64,000 bases of DNA, from positions 1 to 64,000 of the forward strand of contig DATHSA010000054.1 in assembly GCA_035464675.1 (NCBI GenBank), read 5' to 3'. How positions within the stretch are numbered: the stretch's first letter is position 1; each line of letters opens with the position of its first letter. Source of the DNA: JAUYIV01 sp035464675. GTDB lineage: Bacteria > Actinomycetota > Acidimicrobiia > Spongiisociales > UBA11373. The notes beneath the pieces are model-generated. The model had not been told where the DNA came from, searched no databases, and worked only from the letters and a program-made list of their open reading frames with translations. Of the stretch, positions 39,268 to 48,306 are shown in pieces. The translations under genes and the position numbers were made by a program.

Positions 39268-40007
39268 ACTTCCACCTCCATCCCCGGCACCGCATGGTCG
39301 ACCGGGCCGTCGAAACGGGTGCCGGCTTCCGCGACCGACACCCCGGGATCCAGCGTAGGAGCCAGGTGCGTCACGATCAGGCGGCGAACCCCGGCGCGGG
39401 CCGCGATCGTCCCGGCCTCGCCGGCATAGAGGTGGTAGGGATAGCGCCCCTCGGGAGGGTCCCCCTGGGATGTCGCCTCGCAGAGCAGAACGTCGCACCC
39501 CCGTGCGAGAGACTCCAGATCGCCGCCCGGCCCCGTGTCGCCGCTGTACACGAGCCGGCGTCCCCCTGCATCCAGCGCCGTGACCAGGGTCGGGACGGAG
39601 TGGAACGCGGTTCCGAACTCGAGGGTGAAGGGCCCCACACTGCGCCGATCCCCTCCCCCGACGACGTCGAACGCGAACACCTGGAACAACGCGTGGTCCG
39701 GGTCCACACCCAGGAACGCAGCGAACCGGTCCGGAAGACCTTCCGGGACGAACGTCGGGATGCCCCACTCGACGCGGGGGCGGGCCCGCATCGCGGCCAG
39801 GAGCGCCAGCATGTCGGTGCAATGGTCGGGGTGGACATGGCTCACGACGATCGCGTCAGGCCGGTCGAGGCGTTCGATCAGCGGCAGGTAGACGCCGGGG
39901 CCCAGGTCGAGGACCACCGAGGTGCCGTCTCTCTCGACCAGGTAGCCGGACGCGGGCCGGCCCGGCGTCGGGTAGGTGCCGTTGGATCCGAGGATGGTGA
40001 GGCGCAT
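39264..40007 (-). CDS. MBL-fold hydrolase, likely cyclic-nucleotide phosphodiesterase (Rv1339-like)
   Basis: A 247-residue metallo-beta-lactamase-fold protein with the metal motif VVSHVHPDHCTDM, plus YSGDTGPG, LLCEATSQGD and LIVTHLAP. It resembles RNase Z-like enzymes; its position before rph and rdgB matches mycobacterial Rv1339, described as an atypical class II cyclic-nucleotide phosphodiesterase. The substrate assignment is by synteny, so it could instead be another MBL hydrolase. Confidence 0.82.
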   Translation of the reverse strand: MRLTILGSNGTYPTPGRPASGYLVERDGTSVVLDLGPGVYLPLIERLDRPDAIVVSHVHPDHCTDMLALLAAMRARPRVEWGIPTFVPEGLPDRFAAFLGVDPDHALFQVFAFDVVGGGDRRSVGPFTLEFGTAFHSVPTLVTALDAGGRRLVYSGDTGPGGDLESLARGCDVLLCEATSQGDPPEGRYPYHLYAGEAGTIAARAGVRRLIVTHLAPTLDPGVSVAEAGTRFDGPVDHAVPGMEVEV

Positions 40008-40131
40008 CTCCTCGGAGCGTAGGACGCGGAGACGGACCGACGGTGCCGGCCCCGACTCCTGGCCCCGGTTGTCACGGCCACCGTGGACGCGCCTGCGGGC
40101 GCCCCACGATCCGGACGCCCATGCGCGACGG

Positions 40132-40902
40132 CTACGTGATCGCCTTGCGGAACGCCAGCGTCGCTCCGGTGAAGGTCACCACCGCCAAGCCTCCCGTCAC
40201 GGCCAGCGCTTCACCGATGGCGCCCCAGTCCCATCCGGTGTTCACGAGGGCACGAAGCGCCTCCACGATGTACGTGATCGGGTTGAACGTCGCCACCGCA
40301 TCGAGCCAGTCCGGGAGCAGGATCGACGGCATGAACGCCGTCGAGAGGAAGAGCACCGGGAAGGTGATGAGGATCCCCACGATCATCGTCAACTCTCCGT
40401 TCCGGGTGCGGAGGGCGATGATGTTGGAGAGGCCGGCCCAGGCGACTCCGAAGAGGGCGGCGAGCACCACCATCACCGCCACGCCGGCCACACCGGTGGC
40501 GAACCTCGCCCCCATCGCCAGGGAGACGAGCACGATCACGGCCCCCTGGGCCATCGCTCGCGAAGCGTCGGCCAGGAGCTTCCCGAGCAGGATGCTCGAT
40601 CGTCGTATTGGTGCGATGAGGAACTTGTCGAGCATCCCGTCCTCGATATCGGTCACCATTCCGATCCCGGACTGGAACGCGGAGTTGAGAGCCGTCAATG
40701 CCACGATGCTGGGGACCAGGAACTGCAGGTAGGAGTCGTACTCGAACCCGGGAAGCCGATCGAGGTTGCTGAACACCTGGCTGAACAGCAGCAGGAAGAT
40801 CAGCGGCTGTGCGAGGGCGAAGAAGAGCAGCAGAGGGATCCGCACCAGCTTCTTCATCTGGCGGGCCCAGAGGATCCCCGACTCACGCAGGCTGCGGATC
40901 AC
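40132..40902 (-). CDS. ABC-2 type exporter permease
   Basis: A 256-residue permease with six hydrophobic segments and the ABC-2 family stretch DGMLDKFLIAPIRRSSILLGK, ending with a helix and a short basic tail. It is the membrane part of an exporter with the ATPase encoded directly upstream; GTG 40902 overlaps that gene's stop as GTGA. The family includes DrrB-like drug exporters; the substrate is unknown. Confidence 0.88.
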   Translation of the reverse strand: MIRSLRESGILWARQMKKLVRIPLLLFFALAQPLIFLLLFSQVFSNLDRLPGFEYDSYLQFLVPSIVALTALNSAFQSGIGMVTDIEDGMLDKFLIAPIRRSSILLGKLLADASRAMAQGAVIVLVSLAMGARFATGVAGVAVMVVLAALFGVAWAGLSNIIALRTRNGELTMIVGILITFPVLFLSTAFMPSILLPDWLDAVATFNPITYIVEALRALVNTGWDWGAIGEALAVTGGLAVVTFTGATLAFRKAIT

Positions 40903-41894
40903 CGGCGTCTCCTCATCCTTAGCCGGCTGGGCGGCTTGGCCTCCTCCACCCGCATCCGGCTCCCGGCGTGACGCAGGAATACGTCGTCGAGGGTGGGCGC
41001 CGAGAGTTCGAGGCGGGCGACGCTGACCGACGCCGAGTCGAGGGCTCTCACCACCTCGGCCAACTGGCTGGACGCATTGGCGGTGAACACCCTTATCGAG
41101 TGATCGAACCGGGCCGTCTCATCGCCGTCCGAGAAGCGGTCGAGCACCCCGGCCGCCTTGTCCATCTCGGCATCACCGACCTCGTCGGGGAGGGTCACGG
41201 TTATCGCCTCCCCACCGAGGTCGCGCTTCAACGCGGCCGGCGTCCCCTCGACGGCGATCACCCCCTGATCGATGATCGCCAGGCGCGTGGCGAGGGCGTC
41301 GGCCTCCTCGAGGTACTGCGTGGTCAGGAAGATCGTGACGCCGCGCCCGTTCAACTCACGCAGGTACTCCCACAGGGCACGACGGGTCTGAGGATCGAGG
41401 CCGGTGGTCGGCTCGTCGAGGAAGAGCACCCGCGGGCCGTGAACCAGAGCCTGCCCGAGGTCGAGCCGCCGACGCATGCCCCCGCTGAAGGTGCCCGCCC
41501 GGCGGCCGGCGGCGTCGACGAGTTGGAGCACCTCGAGGAGCTCGTCACAGCGCCGATTCGCCTCGGCAGCGTCGAGCCCGTGGAGTCGCCCCTGCATGAT
41601 GAGGTTCTCGCGAGCGGTCAGGTCGTCGTCCACACCGATGAACTGGGCCGCATACCCGATCCGTTTTCTGACCTCTTCGGGATCGGCGGTCACGTCGATC
41701 CCATCGACCGTGGCCACGCCCGACGTCGGTTTGAGGAGGGTGACCAGCACTCGGATCGTCGTGGTCTTCCCGGCACCGTTGGGACCCAGGAAGCCGAAGA
41801 TCTCCCCCTCCTCGACAGCGAACGAGATCCCGTCCACCGCCCGAACCTCGCCGGGGTACACCTTGACGAGATCACTGACCCGCAGCAGCGACAT
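40899..41894 (-). CDS. ABC transporter ATPase, DrrA-like
   Basis: A 331-residue ATPase with Walker A GPNGAGKTTT, signature FSGGMRRRLDLGQAL and Walker B VLFLDEPTTGLD, followed by the DrrA-type C-terminal extension (LSAPTLDDVFLRHAG). It starts ten bases after the polytopic membrane-protein gene, and all four genes from 43715 to 40132 look like one operon, hinting that the exporter serves the same process. Confidence 0.92.
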   Translation of the reverse strand: MSLLRVSDLVKVYPGEVRAVDGISFAVEEGEIFGFLGPNGAGKTTTIRVLVTLLKPTSGVATVDGIDVTADPEEVRKRIGYAAQFIGVDDDLTARENLIMQGRLHGLDAAEANRRCDELLEVLQLVDAAGRRAGTFSGGMRRRLDLGQALVHGPRVLFLDEPTTGLDPQTRRALWEYLRELNGRGVTIFLTTQYLEEADALATRLAIIDQGVIAVEGTPAALKRDLGGEAITVTLPDEVGDAEMDKAAGVLDRFSDGDETARFDHSIRVFTANASSQLAEVVRALDSASVSVARLELSAPTLDDVFLRHAGSRMRVEEAKPPSRLRMRRRR

Positions 41895-41904
41895 GAAGCG
41901 GAGG

Positions 41905-43269
41905 CTAACCGGCCGCCAGCACCGTCAGGCCGAGCGCGGTGAGGGCAACCATCAGAGCCAGCATGGCGTACTGGGTGCGCACCGCTCGGGACCCCGGGAA
42001 GACGGCGAGCGCCCGATCGTGAGCGAGTGCCACGCCCACGACGTGGCCACCGACGATCGCCGTCAACTGCACCCACCACACCGCGACCGGAGGGATCCAC
42101 GTGTAGTCGGGCCCGTAGTCGATGGTGCCGAACAGGTTCCACCCGAGGCCCAGTGGGTCACTGAGCGCCGGGATCAACAGCTGCCCCTCGAAGGCGATGA
42201 GGGTGAAATAGTGGGCAAAGGCATAGGCGAGGGCGATCGGCACCAGGGTGTGCGCAAACGACCCCGCCACCTCGGCGGGACCGGGGCCGTTGGGACCGGC
42301 GATCCGGGACGCCCACCACGACGCCGCGGCATACGCGCCGCCGATGACGGCCACGACCGCGACCAGGGCGATCGTCTTGAACCACATCGTGGACTGGTTG
42401 GCCCCCGCCAGCGCGAACGAGAAGTCGTCCCACCATGGGGTCCCCGAAATCCCGTCGTAGGTGACGGTGCCGATCATCGCTACGACGAACGCTGCGAGCC
42501 CGGGCCACCGGGGAAGGACCGGGAGAGCGCGCAGCCACCCCCTCCAACCGATGCGACCATCGGGCCTCCTGCCCAGCGGAGCAATCCCGCTGAGCAAGCG
42601 CTGATAGACGGACAACGCCTCGGTGGACGCCACGACGCGGTCGATACCGAACCTGAAGGCCAGCCCCATGATCGCCACCGTGTAGACCAGAGTCGCCAGG
42701 CCGAGGGTCTGAGGATCACCGGACTCCGGGTGCACGAGCTCGAGCCAGACGATGCCCATGAACACGATCGCCGCCGGCCACACGCCCTCGGGCCCCGGTC
42801 CGGAAGGTCCTTCGAGGCGGGCGAGACGACCCAGAGTCCGCCACGGGCTTATGACGGCCCAAAGGTTTCCGGCCATTGCAGCGGCGAACGGGAGCACCAG
42901 CCAGACGACCACCCAGACCGCCACCGGCGCGATATTGCTCCGGGCATCGACGTCGCCGGAGAGCCCGGCAGCGATGACCAGGACAAGCCCGAACAGGCCG
43001 AGCGCCGACAGGATCCCGCCGAGCCGGCTCGGTAGCGCCCACCCACCACGCCATCTGGGCCCATCCTGAAGGCGCGGGCTCGGCCACAGGACCGCCAGCG
43101 CGCCAAACGTGATCAGCAGCACCACGCCGGCTCCGACCAGGAAGTACTCCAGTGGCACCGGGAGATCGCTCCTGCCTCCGATCCCGTGCGCCGAGGCGAT
43201 GCCCGGGACGACAAGCGCCGCGAGGACCACGGCCAGGACGACTCCCCCGCGACGGACGCGTGGCGTCAC
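41905..43269 (-). CDS. Polytopic membrane protein with conserved histidines, unknown function
   Basis: A 454-residue protein with a signal-like first helix ending in a possible mature N-terminus AHGIGG, then about ten membrane helices. Late helices carry AYAFAHYFTLIAFEGQ and GGHVVGVALAHDRAL, with histidines placed as possible metal ligands. Relatives are sometimes labelled fenitrothion hydrolase, which the sequence does not support. The GTG at 43269 overlaps the stop of a cupredoxin-like lipoprotein gene as GTGA, which hints at a metal-related role. Confidence 0.78.
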   Translation of the reverse strand: MTPRVRRGGVVLAVVLAALVVPGIASAHGIGGRSDLPVPLEYFLVGAGVVLLITFGALAVLWPSPRLQDGPRWRGGWALPSRLGGILSALGLFGLVLVIAAGLSGDVDARSNIAPVAVWVVVWLVLPFAAAMAGNLWAVISPWRTLGRLARLEGPSGPGPEGVWPAAIVFMGIVWLELVHPESGDPQTLGLATLVYTVAIMGLAFRFGIDRVVASTEALSVYQRLLSGIAPLGRRPDGRIGWRGWLRALPVLPRWPGLAAFVVAMIGTVTYDGISGTPWWDDFSFALAGANQSTMWFKTIALVAVVAVIGGAYAAASWWASRIAGPNGPGPAEVAGSFAHTLVPIALAYAFAHYFTLIAFEGQLLIPALSDPLGLGWNLFGTIDYGPDYTWIPPVAVWWVQLTAIVGGHVVGVALAHDRALAVFPGSRAVRTQYAMLALMVALTALGLTVLAAG

Positions 43270-43715
43270 GAGACCTGGAGCTCGACCAGCAATCGGTGAG
43301 AGTCCTCGAGTTCGACCTCGAAGATCCCCGGGATGTTCGCGGCGAACTCGATCACTGCGGGCTGGCCGGGTGCGATGTCGGCGGTGAGGTCGTATCCGTG
43401 GAGGTGCACCTCGTCGGTGGCATCCCCGGCGATGGTGAGCCGTATCCCGGTTCCCGTGGTGATCTGGATCCGCCCGGACGTCGGGATCCCCTCGACCCGC
43501 ACCTCGGCGGACGAGCCAATCACCTCGATGACGATGTCGACGAACGAGTCCGCCGTCGTCGTGGTCGCGGGATTGCTGGTGCTCGGAACCGGCGGCAGGG
43601 TGGTCACCGACGCGGTCGTGGAGGGGGTGTCGGCACCCGTCGTGGTCGTCGCATCGTCGTCGCCACAGGCGGGGACGATGAACACGGCGATCGCGATCAA
43701 CAGGAGTCTGCGCAT
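43266..43715 (-). CDS. Cupredoxin-like lipoprotein
   Basis: A 149-residue secreted protein: lipobox FIVPAC (Cys17), a Thr/Ser/Pro linker to about residue 55, then a beta-sandwich of about 90 residues (VDIVIEVIGSSAEVRVEG to GIFEVELEDSHRLLVELQVS). The fold pattern DEVHLHGYD and GIFEVELEDS resembles cupredoxin-like domains; HLH and SH could bind copper but the classical Cys/Met ligands are missing. It is the first gene of the operon with the membrane protein and ABC exporter. Confidence 0.75.
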   Translation of the reverse strand: MRRLLLIAIAVFIVPACGDDDATTTTGADTPSTTASVTTLPPVPSTSNPATTTTADSFVDIVIEVIGSSAEVRVEGIPTSGRIQITTGTGIRLTIAGDATDEVHLHGYDLTADIAPGQPAVIEFAANIPGIFEVELEDSHRLLVELQVS

Positions 43716-43743
43716 GGGACGGGAGGGTAGATCGACTTCGGCT

Positions 43744-44061
43744 TCAGTCGTCGAGGTCGGTGCGGATCTCCCAACGGATCTCGCCGCCTTCCAGGCGAGC
43801 CTTCACCCGATACTCGACCGAGGTGTCGTGAGTTTCGAACCGGACCTCGATCTCGTTCGCGCCGCTCGTGTTGATCCGGCCGAAAACCCTGCGCGGGAAT
43901 CGTCGAGGCCAGCGTCAGAATCCCCGCGGTGGCGGTGACGGTCCCCGAGCGAAGTGGATGTGGTCGAGGGGCTACCCGCAGTCGAGCTCGTCGTCGGCGA
44001 CGCCGACAGCCAGGGCCATGAAACCGATGACCGCTCCTACCGCAGTCAGTCTCTTGAACAT
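43744..44061 (-). pseudogene. Secreted-protein gene broken by three frameshifts
   Basis: GAAGGAG lies eight bases before an ATG at 44061 that begins a signal peptide, MFKRLTAVGAVIGFMALAVG. The frame soon stops (TAG at 43972). Protein-like sequence continues in the next frame as a Ser/Thr linker (SPTTSSTAGSPSTTSTSLG), then in the third frame (GTVTATAGILTLASTIPAQ), and finally back in the first frame (NTSGANEIEVRFETHDTSVE) to the stop at 43744. Three single-base shifts in the same direction would restore one 105-residue secreted protein. Confidence 0.6.
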
Positions 44062-44171
44062 CGGTCGATCTCCTTCAGTTGGTGGTGGACACGCTGAATC
44101 GTCCGTCGCACCGCCACACGGGCGCTTGAGTTCCGCCTTGGGGAATCCTGAAGCGGGGCACCCGCCCTGGA

Positions 44172-44207
44172 CGCGCTCGAGGGGCCCCGAAGAGCCCCTC
44201 GAGCGCG
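44172..44207. terminator. 14-bp perfect hairpin
   Basis: CGCGCTCGAGGGGC (44172-44185) pairs with GCCCCTCGAGCGCG (44194-44207) around an 8-base loop. It lies in the 294-base gap between the secreted-protein pseudogene and moaD, downstream of moaD on the minus strand. There is no T-run. Confidence 0.5.
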
Positions 44208-44301
44208 AGGTAGCCGATCAGGCGCTCGCTGCGCCCCATCCGATCCCGGTCGAAGATGCGGCGGCGTCGGCGAGAACCGCGTACTCCGGGTCCGGTCTCG
44301 A

Positions 44302-44340
44302 TCCCTCGGCGAGCGTCGGTGGGTACGCCGACCGAGGGAT
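44302..44340 (-). terminator. Hairpin just after moaD
   Basis: TCCCTCG and CGAGGGA form the outer arms, GTCGG and CCGAC the inner ones, with a bulge on one side and an 8-base loop. It begins about 15 bases after the moaD stop, so it is a likely terminator of the DUF885-BNR-MoaD operon, again without a T-run. Confidence 0.5.
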
Positions 44341-44355
44341 GGCGTGGATGATCAC

Positions 44356-44688
44356 CTATTCGCCGTGGCCATTCCCCGAATCGGCACGCCCTAATCCTCC
44401 AATTCGAGACGCTCCCCCTGAGACCGCCTGGAGGATCGTGACCACCGCTCCGGGTTCGATGGGGGCCGCCAGCCGCTCGGCGTCGCGGGCGGCGCGGCCG
44501 TCGTGGAAGACCGACACGTTGGGCCTGACCGAGCCGGTCTCGTCGAAGACGTGCACCCGCAGCTGCGGGAGAACCCTGAACAGCCCTTCGAGGGCCTCGC
44601 CGACCGTGGAGGCCTCGACTGGGATCTCCTTGCGTCCGTCGCCGATCTCCGCCAGCAGCGACGGGATGCGAACGGTGGCCGGCGGCAT
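44356..44688 (-). CDS. MoaD/ThiS-family protein with extended C-terminus
   Basis: A 110-residue ubiquitin-fold protein: VRIPSLLAEIGDGRKEIPV, VGEALEGLFRVLPQLR and EPGAVVTILQAVSGG match the MoaD/ThiS sulfur-carrier pattern. In active carriers Gly-Gly is the C-terminus, but here 17 residues follow (ASRIGGLGRADSGNGHGE), starting after a run of five G bases, so a frameshift or a need for cleavage is possible. Its ATG overlaps the BNR gene's stop by one base (TGATG). A pairing of such a MoaD with a BNR-repeat protein is familiar from other actinobacteria. Confidence 0.8.
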   Translation of the reverse strand: MPPATVRIPSLLAEIGDGRKEIPVEASTVGEALEGLFRVLPQLRVHVFDETGSVRPNVSVFHDGRAARDAERLAAPIEPGAVVTILQAVSGGASRIGGLGRADSGNGHGE

Positions 44689-45728
44689 CAGACCTCGAGC
44701 ACGCCGACGCTGAGGATGCGGGGAAGCACTTCCGGCAACGCGGTCCACGTGTCGCCGCCATCGCCGGTGAGATGAACCGTGCCGGCCGTGGTCCCCACGT
44801 AGACGCCGCCCGCTCCATCGGTGGCGATGGCGTCGCGCAGGACGCCGGCGTACACCGGCTCCTCGGGATGGCCCTCCCCCGACACGTGCCACGAGTCACC
44901 GCGGTCCGTGGACCGGTATACCCGGAACTCGCCACCGAGCGGCATGCGGTGCTCGTCGCTTTCCAGGGGAACCACGAACAGCGCCCCCGAAGCCCCATCG
45001 CGAGCGATCGGGAACCCGAACCGCGCCGGAAGGCCCTCCTCGATCCGCTGCCAGGAGTCACCCCCGTCATGGGTCCGGTAGACCCCGGTGTGCTCCTGAC
45101 GCCAGATCGTGTCGGGATCGTCGGGGTCGGCCACGAGGCAATGCACGCAATAGCCGATCTCCTCGTCGTCCGGGTCGGGTGCCGGCTTGGTCACACCCTT
45201 GTTGGCGAGCTGCCAGGAGTCACCCCCGTCCTCGGTACGGAACACACCCACCGCGGACACGCCGAGCCACATCCGCTCGGCGTCGTTCGGGTCGAAGAGC
45301 AGGCGATGAGCCGCCAGCCCACCGAACCCGGGCTGCCAGCCAGGCCGAGTGGCATGCTCATTGAACCCCGGGACCGGCCGCCACGACGCACCGTCGTCGT
45401 CGCTGCGGAACAAGCCCGCCTGATCGACCGCGGCGTAGGTGGTGTCTCCCGAGGTGGCGATCGTCCACACGTTGTTGAGCTTGCGATCGCCCCCCTCGGG
45501 CCACGCCGGACCATCCACGATCTGCTCCCACTCACCGAGATCGGCGCTGCGATGGATGGCCGCTCCGAACCAGTTCGACCCCGTGGCAAGCAGATGGTCG
45601 CCCGACGGCGACCGCCCGAAGGTCGTCACCGCCCATCCCTTGAACTGGGGCCCCGACAGATCCCATCGGGAGCCATTCCCCCGCAGGAAGAACGCCCCTT
45701 TGACCGTGCCGATACCGATCGTCGTCAT
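44688..45728 (-). CDS. BNR/VPS10-type beta-propeller protein
   Basis: A 346-residue soluble beta-propeller with at least four Asp-box-like repeats (for example RSDDDGASWRPV, RTEDGGDSWQLA, RTHDGGDSWQRI, RSTDRGDSWHVS and LTGDGGDTWTAL). Such proteins are often annotated as sialidase or glycosyl hydrolase, but the arginine triad of sialidases is not evident. There is no signal peptide. It overlaps the DUF885 gene as ATGA and the MoaD gene by one base, so the three are one operon. Confidence 0.85.
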   Translation of the reverse strand: MTTIGIGTVKGAFFLRGNGSRWDLSGPQFKGWAVTTFGRSPSGDHLLATGSNWFGAAIHRSADLGEWEQIVDGPAWPEGGDRKLNNVWTIATSGDTTYAAVDQAGLFRSDDDGASWRPVPGFNEHATRPGWQPGFGGLAAHRLLFDPNDAERMWLGVSAVGVFRTEDGGDSWQLANKGVTKPAPDPDDEEIGYCVHCLVADPDDPDTIWRQEHTGVYRTHDGGDSWQRIEEGLPARFGFPIARDGASGALFVVPLESDEHRMPLGGEFRVYRSTDRGDSWHVSGEGHPEEPVYAGVLRDAIATDGAGGVYVGTTAGTVHLTGDGGDTWTALPEVLPRILSVGVLEV

Positions 45729-47398
45729 GTCGACTCCTCGGCCATGTGGTCGCGCATCACGGTGAGCCCGGTCGACCCGATGGCGAGCAGCCGGGCGTGG
45801 AAGTCCTTCTGATCGAACGCCGATCCCCGGCGCCGCCGCGCATCGGAGCGCAGATCATGGATGGCCTGCTGGCCCACCTTGTACGAGATGGCCTGCCCGG
45901 CCCATCCCAGATACCGGTTCATCTCGGAGACCGCGACGTCGTGCTCCTGCGCCGCATACTCTTCGAGCATCTCGACGCCGAGATCGAACGACCAGCGCTC
46001 TCCGGGATGGAACGGCTGGCCCTCGGGGACGGGCAGGTCGAGGTGCGACCCTATGTCTATGACGACCCGGCAGGCACGGAGCATCTCTGAGGAGAGCTTC
46101 CCCATCCTGTAGTCGGGCTTCTCGAGATAGCCCAGTTCGTCCATGAGATCCTCGGCATACAGCGCCCACCCCTCGCCCGATCCCGAGTACCACACGAGGA
46201 GTTTCTGCAACCGGGACACCCGGTCGCCGGCGGTCATCTGGAGTCCGCTCTGGAGGTGGTGGCCGGGGAACCCCTCGTGGTACGCAGTGGACACCTGATC
46301 GAAGAGGGGGACCACCTGCGTTTCTCCGATCGACCACCAGACCGTACCGGGCCGGGTGAAGTCCTCACTGGGGCTCACGTAGTAGGCGCCGAGGGATCCT
46401 CCCGGAGGCGCCATCTTCACGTCGACACGCCGAATCGGCTCGGGGACCTCGAAGTGTGCGCCCTCGAGGTCCGAAAGGGCGACCTCCAGCCTCTCCTGCA
46501 TCAGATCCCGGAACTCCTGCTGGCTTTGGGTGGCCCGACCCGGATCCGTCTGGAGCAGGTGAAGCACCTCGCGGAGTTCGGCCTCGGGCAGGATCTCGTT
46601 CGCCACCTCCGACATCGCAGCGCGGATCCGTGCCACCTCCTCCCAACCCCAGTCGTAGGTGGCCCTGGGCTCGATGTCGGCGCCGAGAAACTTCCGGGCC
46701 AGGCGCACGTACCGCTCCTCTCCCACGCCGTCCGCGTCGATGGCATCCGGGAGATACGTCGACTCGAGATACCCGGCGATTGCCCCGTACGCCTGCTTCG
46801 CCGTGGCGACACCGTCGCCGAGCCGCGCAAGCAACCCCTCGTCGGCGACCTCCGCGGCCGCGCCGGGCAGTGTGTCGAAGAACGACCCGTCGGCGGCGTA
46901 GTTGCGGGCCTGACGCGCCGCCTCGATCACCTGCCGGCGCGCCACGGTCATTCCACGCGACCGCCCCAGTTCGAGTGTCTGCCGGTATCCGTCCAGGGCA
47001 TCGCCGAGGCCCTCGAGACGGGAGGCGACGTTGGTCCAGCCGTCGGCGGTCGAGGTGTCCATGTGGTCGAAGACCTCCCGGATGTCCTGGATCGGCGACG
47101 CGATGCTGTTCAACTCGAGGAGGTGCTCGTCCGCGTCGTGCCAGGCGAGTTCGTCGGCCGCGAACTGGACGGCGACGCGGTGAGCCAGACGCCCCCACGG
47201 CTCGTCGGGTACCGGTGTGGCTTCGACCCTGCGCAGTTGGGACCGGATCAGGTCTGCGGTCGACTCGTACCCCGCGGGCGAGAAGTCGTTCATCTCGTGC
47301 TCGTGGCCCGGCACGCCGAGATAGGTCGCCAGCATGGGCAGATGCTGGACCAGCTCGTCCACCATGTCGCTGCCCAACTGATAGATGTCATCTGTCAA
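45725..47398 (-). CDS. DUF885 family metallopeptidase-like protein
   Basis: A 557-residue protein of the DUF885 family, with the metal motif YHEGFPGHHLQSGL and, further on, SGSGEGWALYAEDLMDELGY, the two signatures shared with gluzincin-like peptidases. No signal peptide is seen, so it is probably cytoplasmic. The start is TTG at 47398. It is the first gene of the operon with the BNR propeller and MoaD-like proteins; no characterised pathway joins these three. Confidence 0.88.
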   Translation of the reverse strand: MTDDIYQLGSDMVDELVQHLPMLATYLGVPGHEHEMNDFSPAGYESTADLIRSQLRRVEATPVPDEPWGRLAHRVAVQFAADELAWHDADEHLLELNSIASPIQDIREVFDHMDTSTADGWTNVASRLEGLGDALDGYRQTLELGRSRGMTVARRQVIEAARQARNYAADGSFFDTLPGAAAEVADEGLLARLGDGVATAKQAYGAIAGYLESTYLPDAIDADGVGEERYVRLARKFLGADIEPRATYDWGWEEVARIRAAMSEVANEILPEAELREVLHLLQTDPGRATQSQQEFRDLMQERLEVALSDLEGAHFEVPEPIRRVDVKMAPPGGSLGAYYVSPSEDFTRPGTVWWSIGETQVVPLFDQVSTAYHEGFPGHHLQSGLQMTAGDRVSRLQKLLVWYSGSGEGWALYAEDLMDELGYLEKPDYRMGKLSSEMLRACRVVIDIGSHLDLPVPEGQPFHPGERWSFDLGVEMLEEYAAQEHDVAVSEMNRYLGWAGQAISYKVGQQAIHDLRSDARRRRGSAFDQKDFHARLLAIGSTGLTVMRDHMAEEST

Positions 47399-47613
47399 TG
47401 GGACTCCGCCGATCGGCGTGGCGACGATAGCGAACGGGCGGCGGAAGGGTCATTGGCCGGATCCTGGCGCCTGCGCCGAAACAAGGATCTCCGAGTCGCC
47501 GCGCCATCGGCGTCGCCCGGCGGGAGCGGACGAGGAGAGGAACGCAGCCACGGGGTCGATGACTGGCGAGGCATGGGCGTGGTCCCCGAGCACCGCACGT
47601 AGGCTTTCCGACG

Positions 47614-48306
47614 ATGTCTGGCTCCACCCGCCGCGATGCCTTCTTTGCGGGGGTGCGGAGCATCCTCCCCATCACTCTCGGGGTGATCCCCTTCGGGGTG
47701 ATCGCCGGGGCGGCGGCCATCGAGTCCGGTCTGGCCGCCGGCCAGGCGATCGCCCTGTCCCCGGTCGTGTTCGCCGGCGCCGCCCAGCTCGCGACCGTGG
47801 ACCTGATCGCACGCGACGCCGCACCGCTCGTGATCGTGCTCACCGCCCTCGTGATCAACGCCCGGTTCGCCATGTACAGCGCATCGCTCGCTCCGTGGCT
47901 CAAGGGATCGAGCCCGACCCGCAAGGGCGTGGCGGCGTATCTGCTCACCGACCAGGGATTTGCACTCAGCATCGTCCACTTCGACCGGACCGAGGCCGAT
48001 CTCGACACCCGGATCGCGTTCTACTTCGGCGCCGCAGCCCCGCTGTGGGTGATCTGGCAGACCACCTCCGTGATCGGCGTCGTGATCGGCTCTGGGGTTC
48101 CGCCGGAGTGGTCGCTCGACTTCGCGATCCCGTTGGTGTTCATGGCACTGCTCTTCCCCGCGATACGCGACCGGGGGACCCGCGTTGCAGCCGTCGTTGC
48201 CGGCCTCGCCGCCGTGGCCCTGATCGGCCTGCCGCTCAACCTGGGTCTGCTTGCCGCCTCCGCGCTGGGCATCGCCGCCGGGACAGTCGTCGGAGCAGGC
48301 GAATGA
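47614..48306 (+). CDS. azlC: AzlC-family branched-chain amino acid exporter, large subunit
   Basis: A 230-residue membrane protein with the AzlC signatures LGVIPFGVIAGAAA and FAGAAQLATVDLIA and NARFAMYSASLAPWLKG. With AzlD it forms an exporter of branched-chain and related amino acids. The ATG overlaps nothing upstream; the 215-base gap to the divergent DUF885 gene should hold promoters for both, though none was convincing. It overlaps azlD as ATGA. Confidence 0.92.
   Translation: MSGSTRRDAFFAGVRSILPITLGVIPFGVIAGAAAIESGLAAGQAIALSPVVFAGAAQLATVDLIARDAAPLVIVLTALVINARFAMYSASLAPWLKGSSPTRKGVAAYLLTDQGFALSIVHFDRTEADLDTRIAFYFGAAAPLWVIWQTTSVIGVVIGSGVPPEWSLDFAIPLVFMALLFPAIRDRGTRVAAVVAGLAAVALIGLPLNLGLLAASALGIAAGTVVGAGE

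Noticed and set aside
41905..43269. Fenitrothion hydrolase
   Set aside because: This label is common for the family, but the protein is a ten-helix membrane protein with no organophosphate-hydrolase motif.
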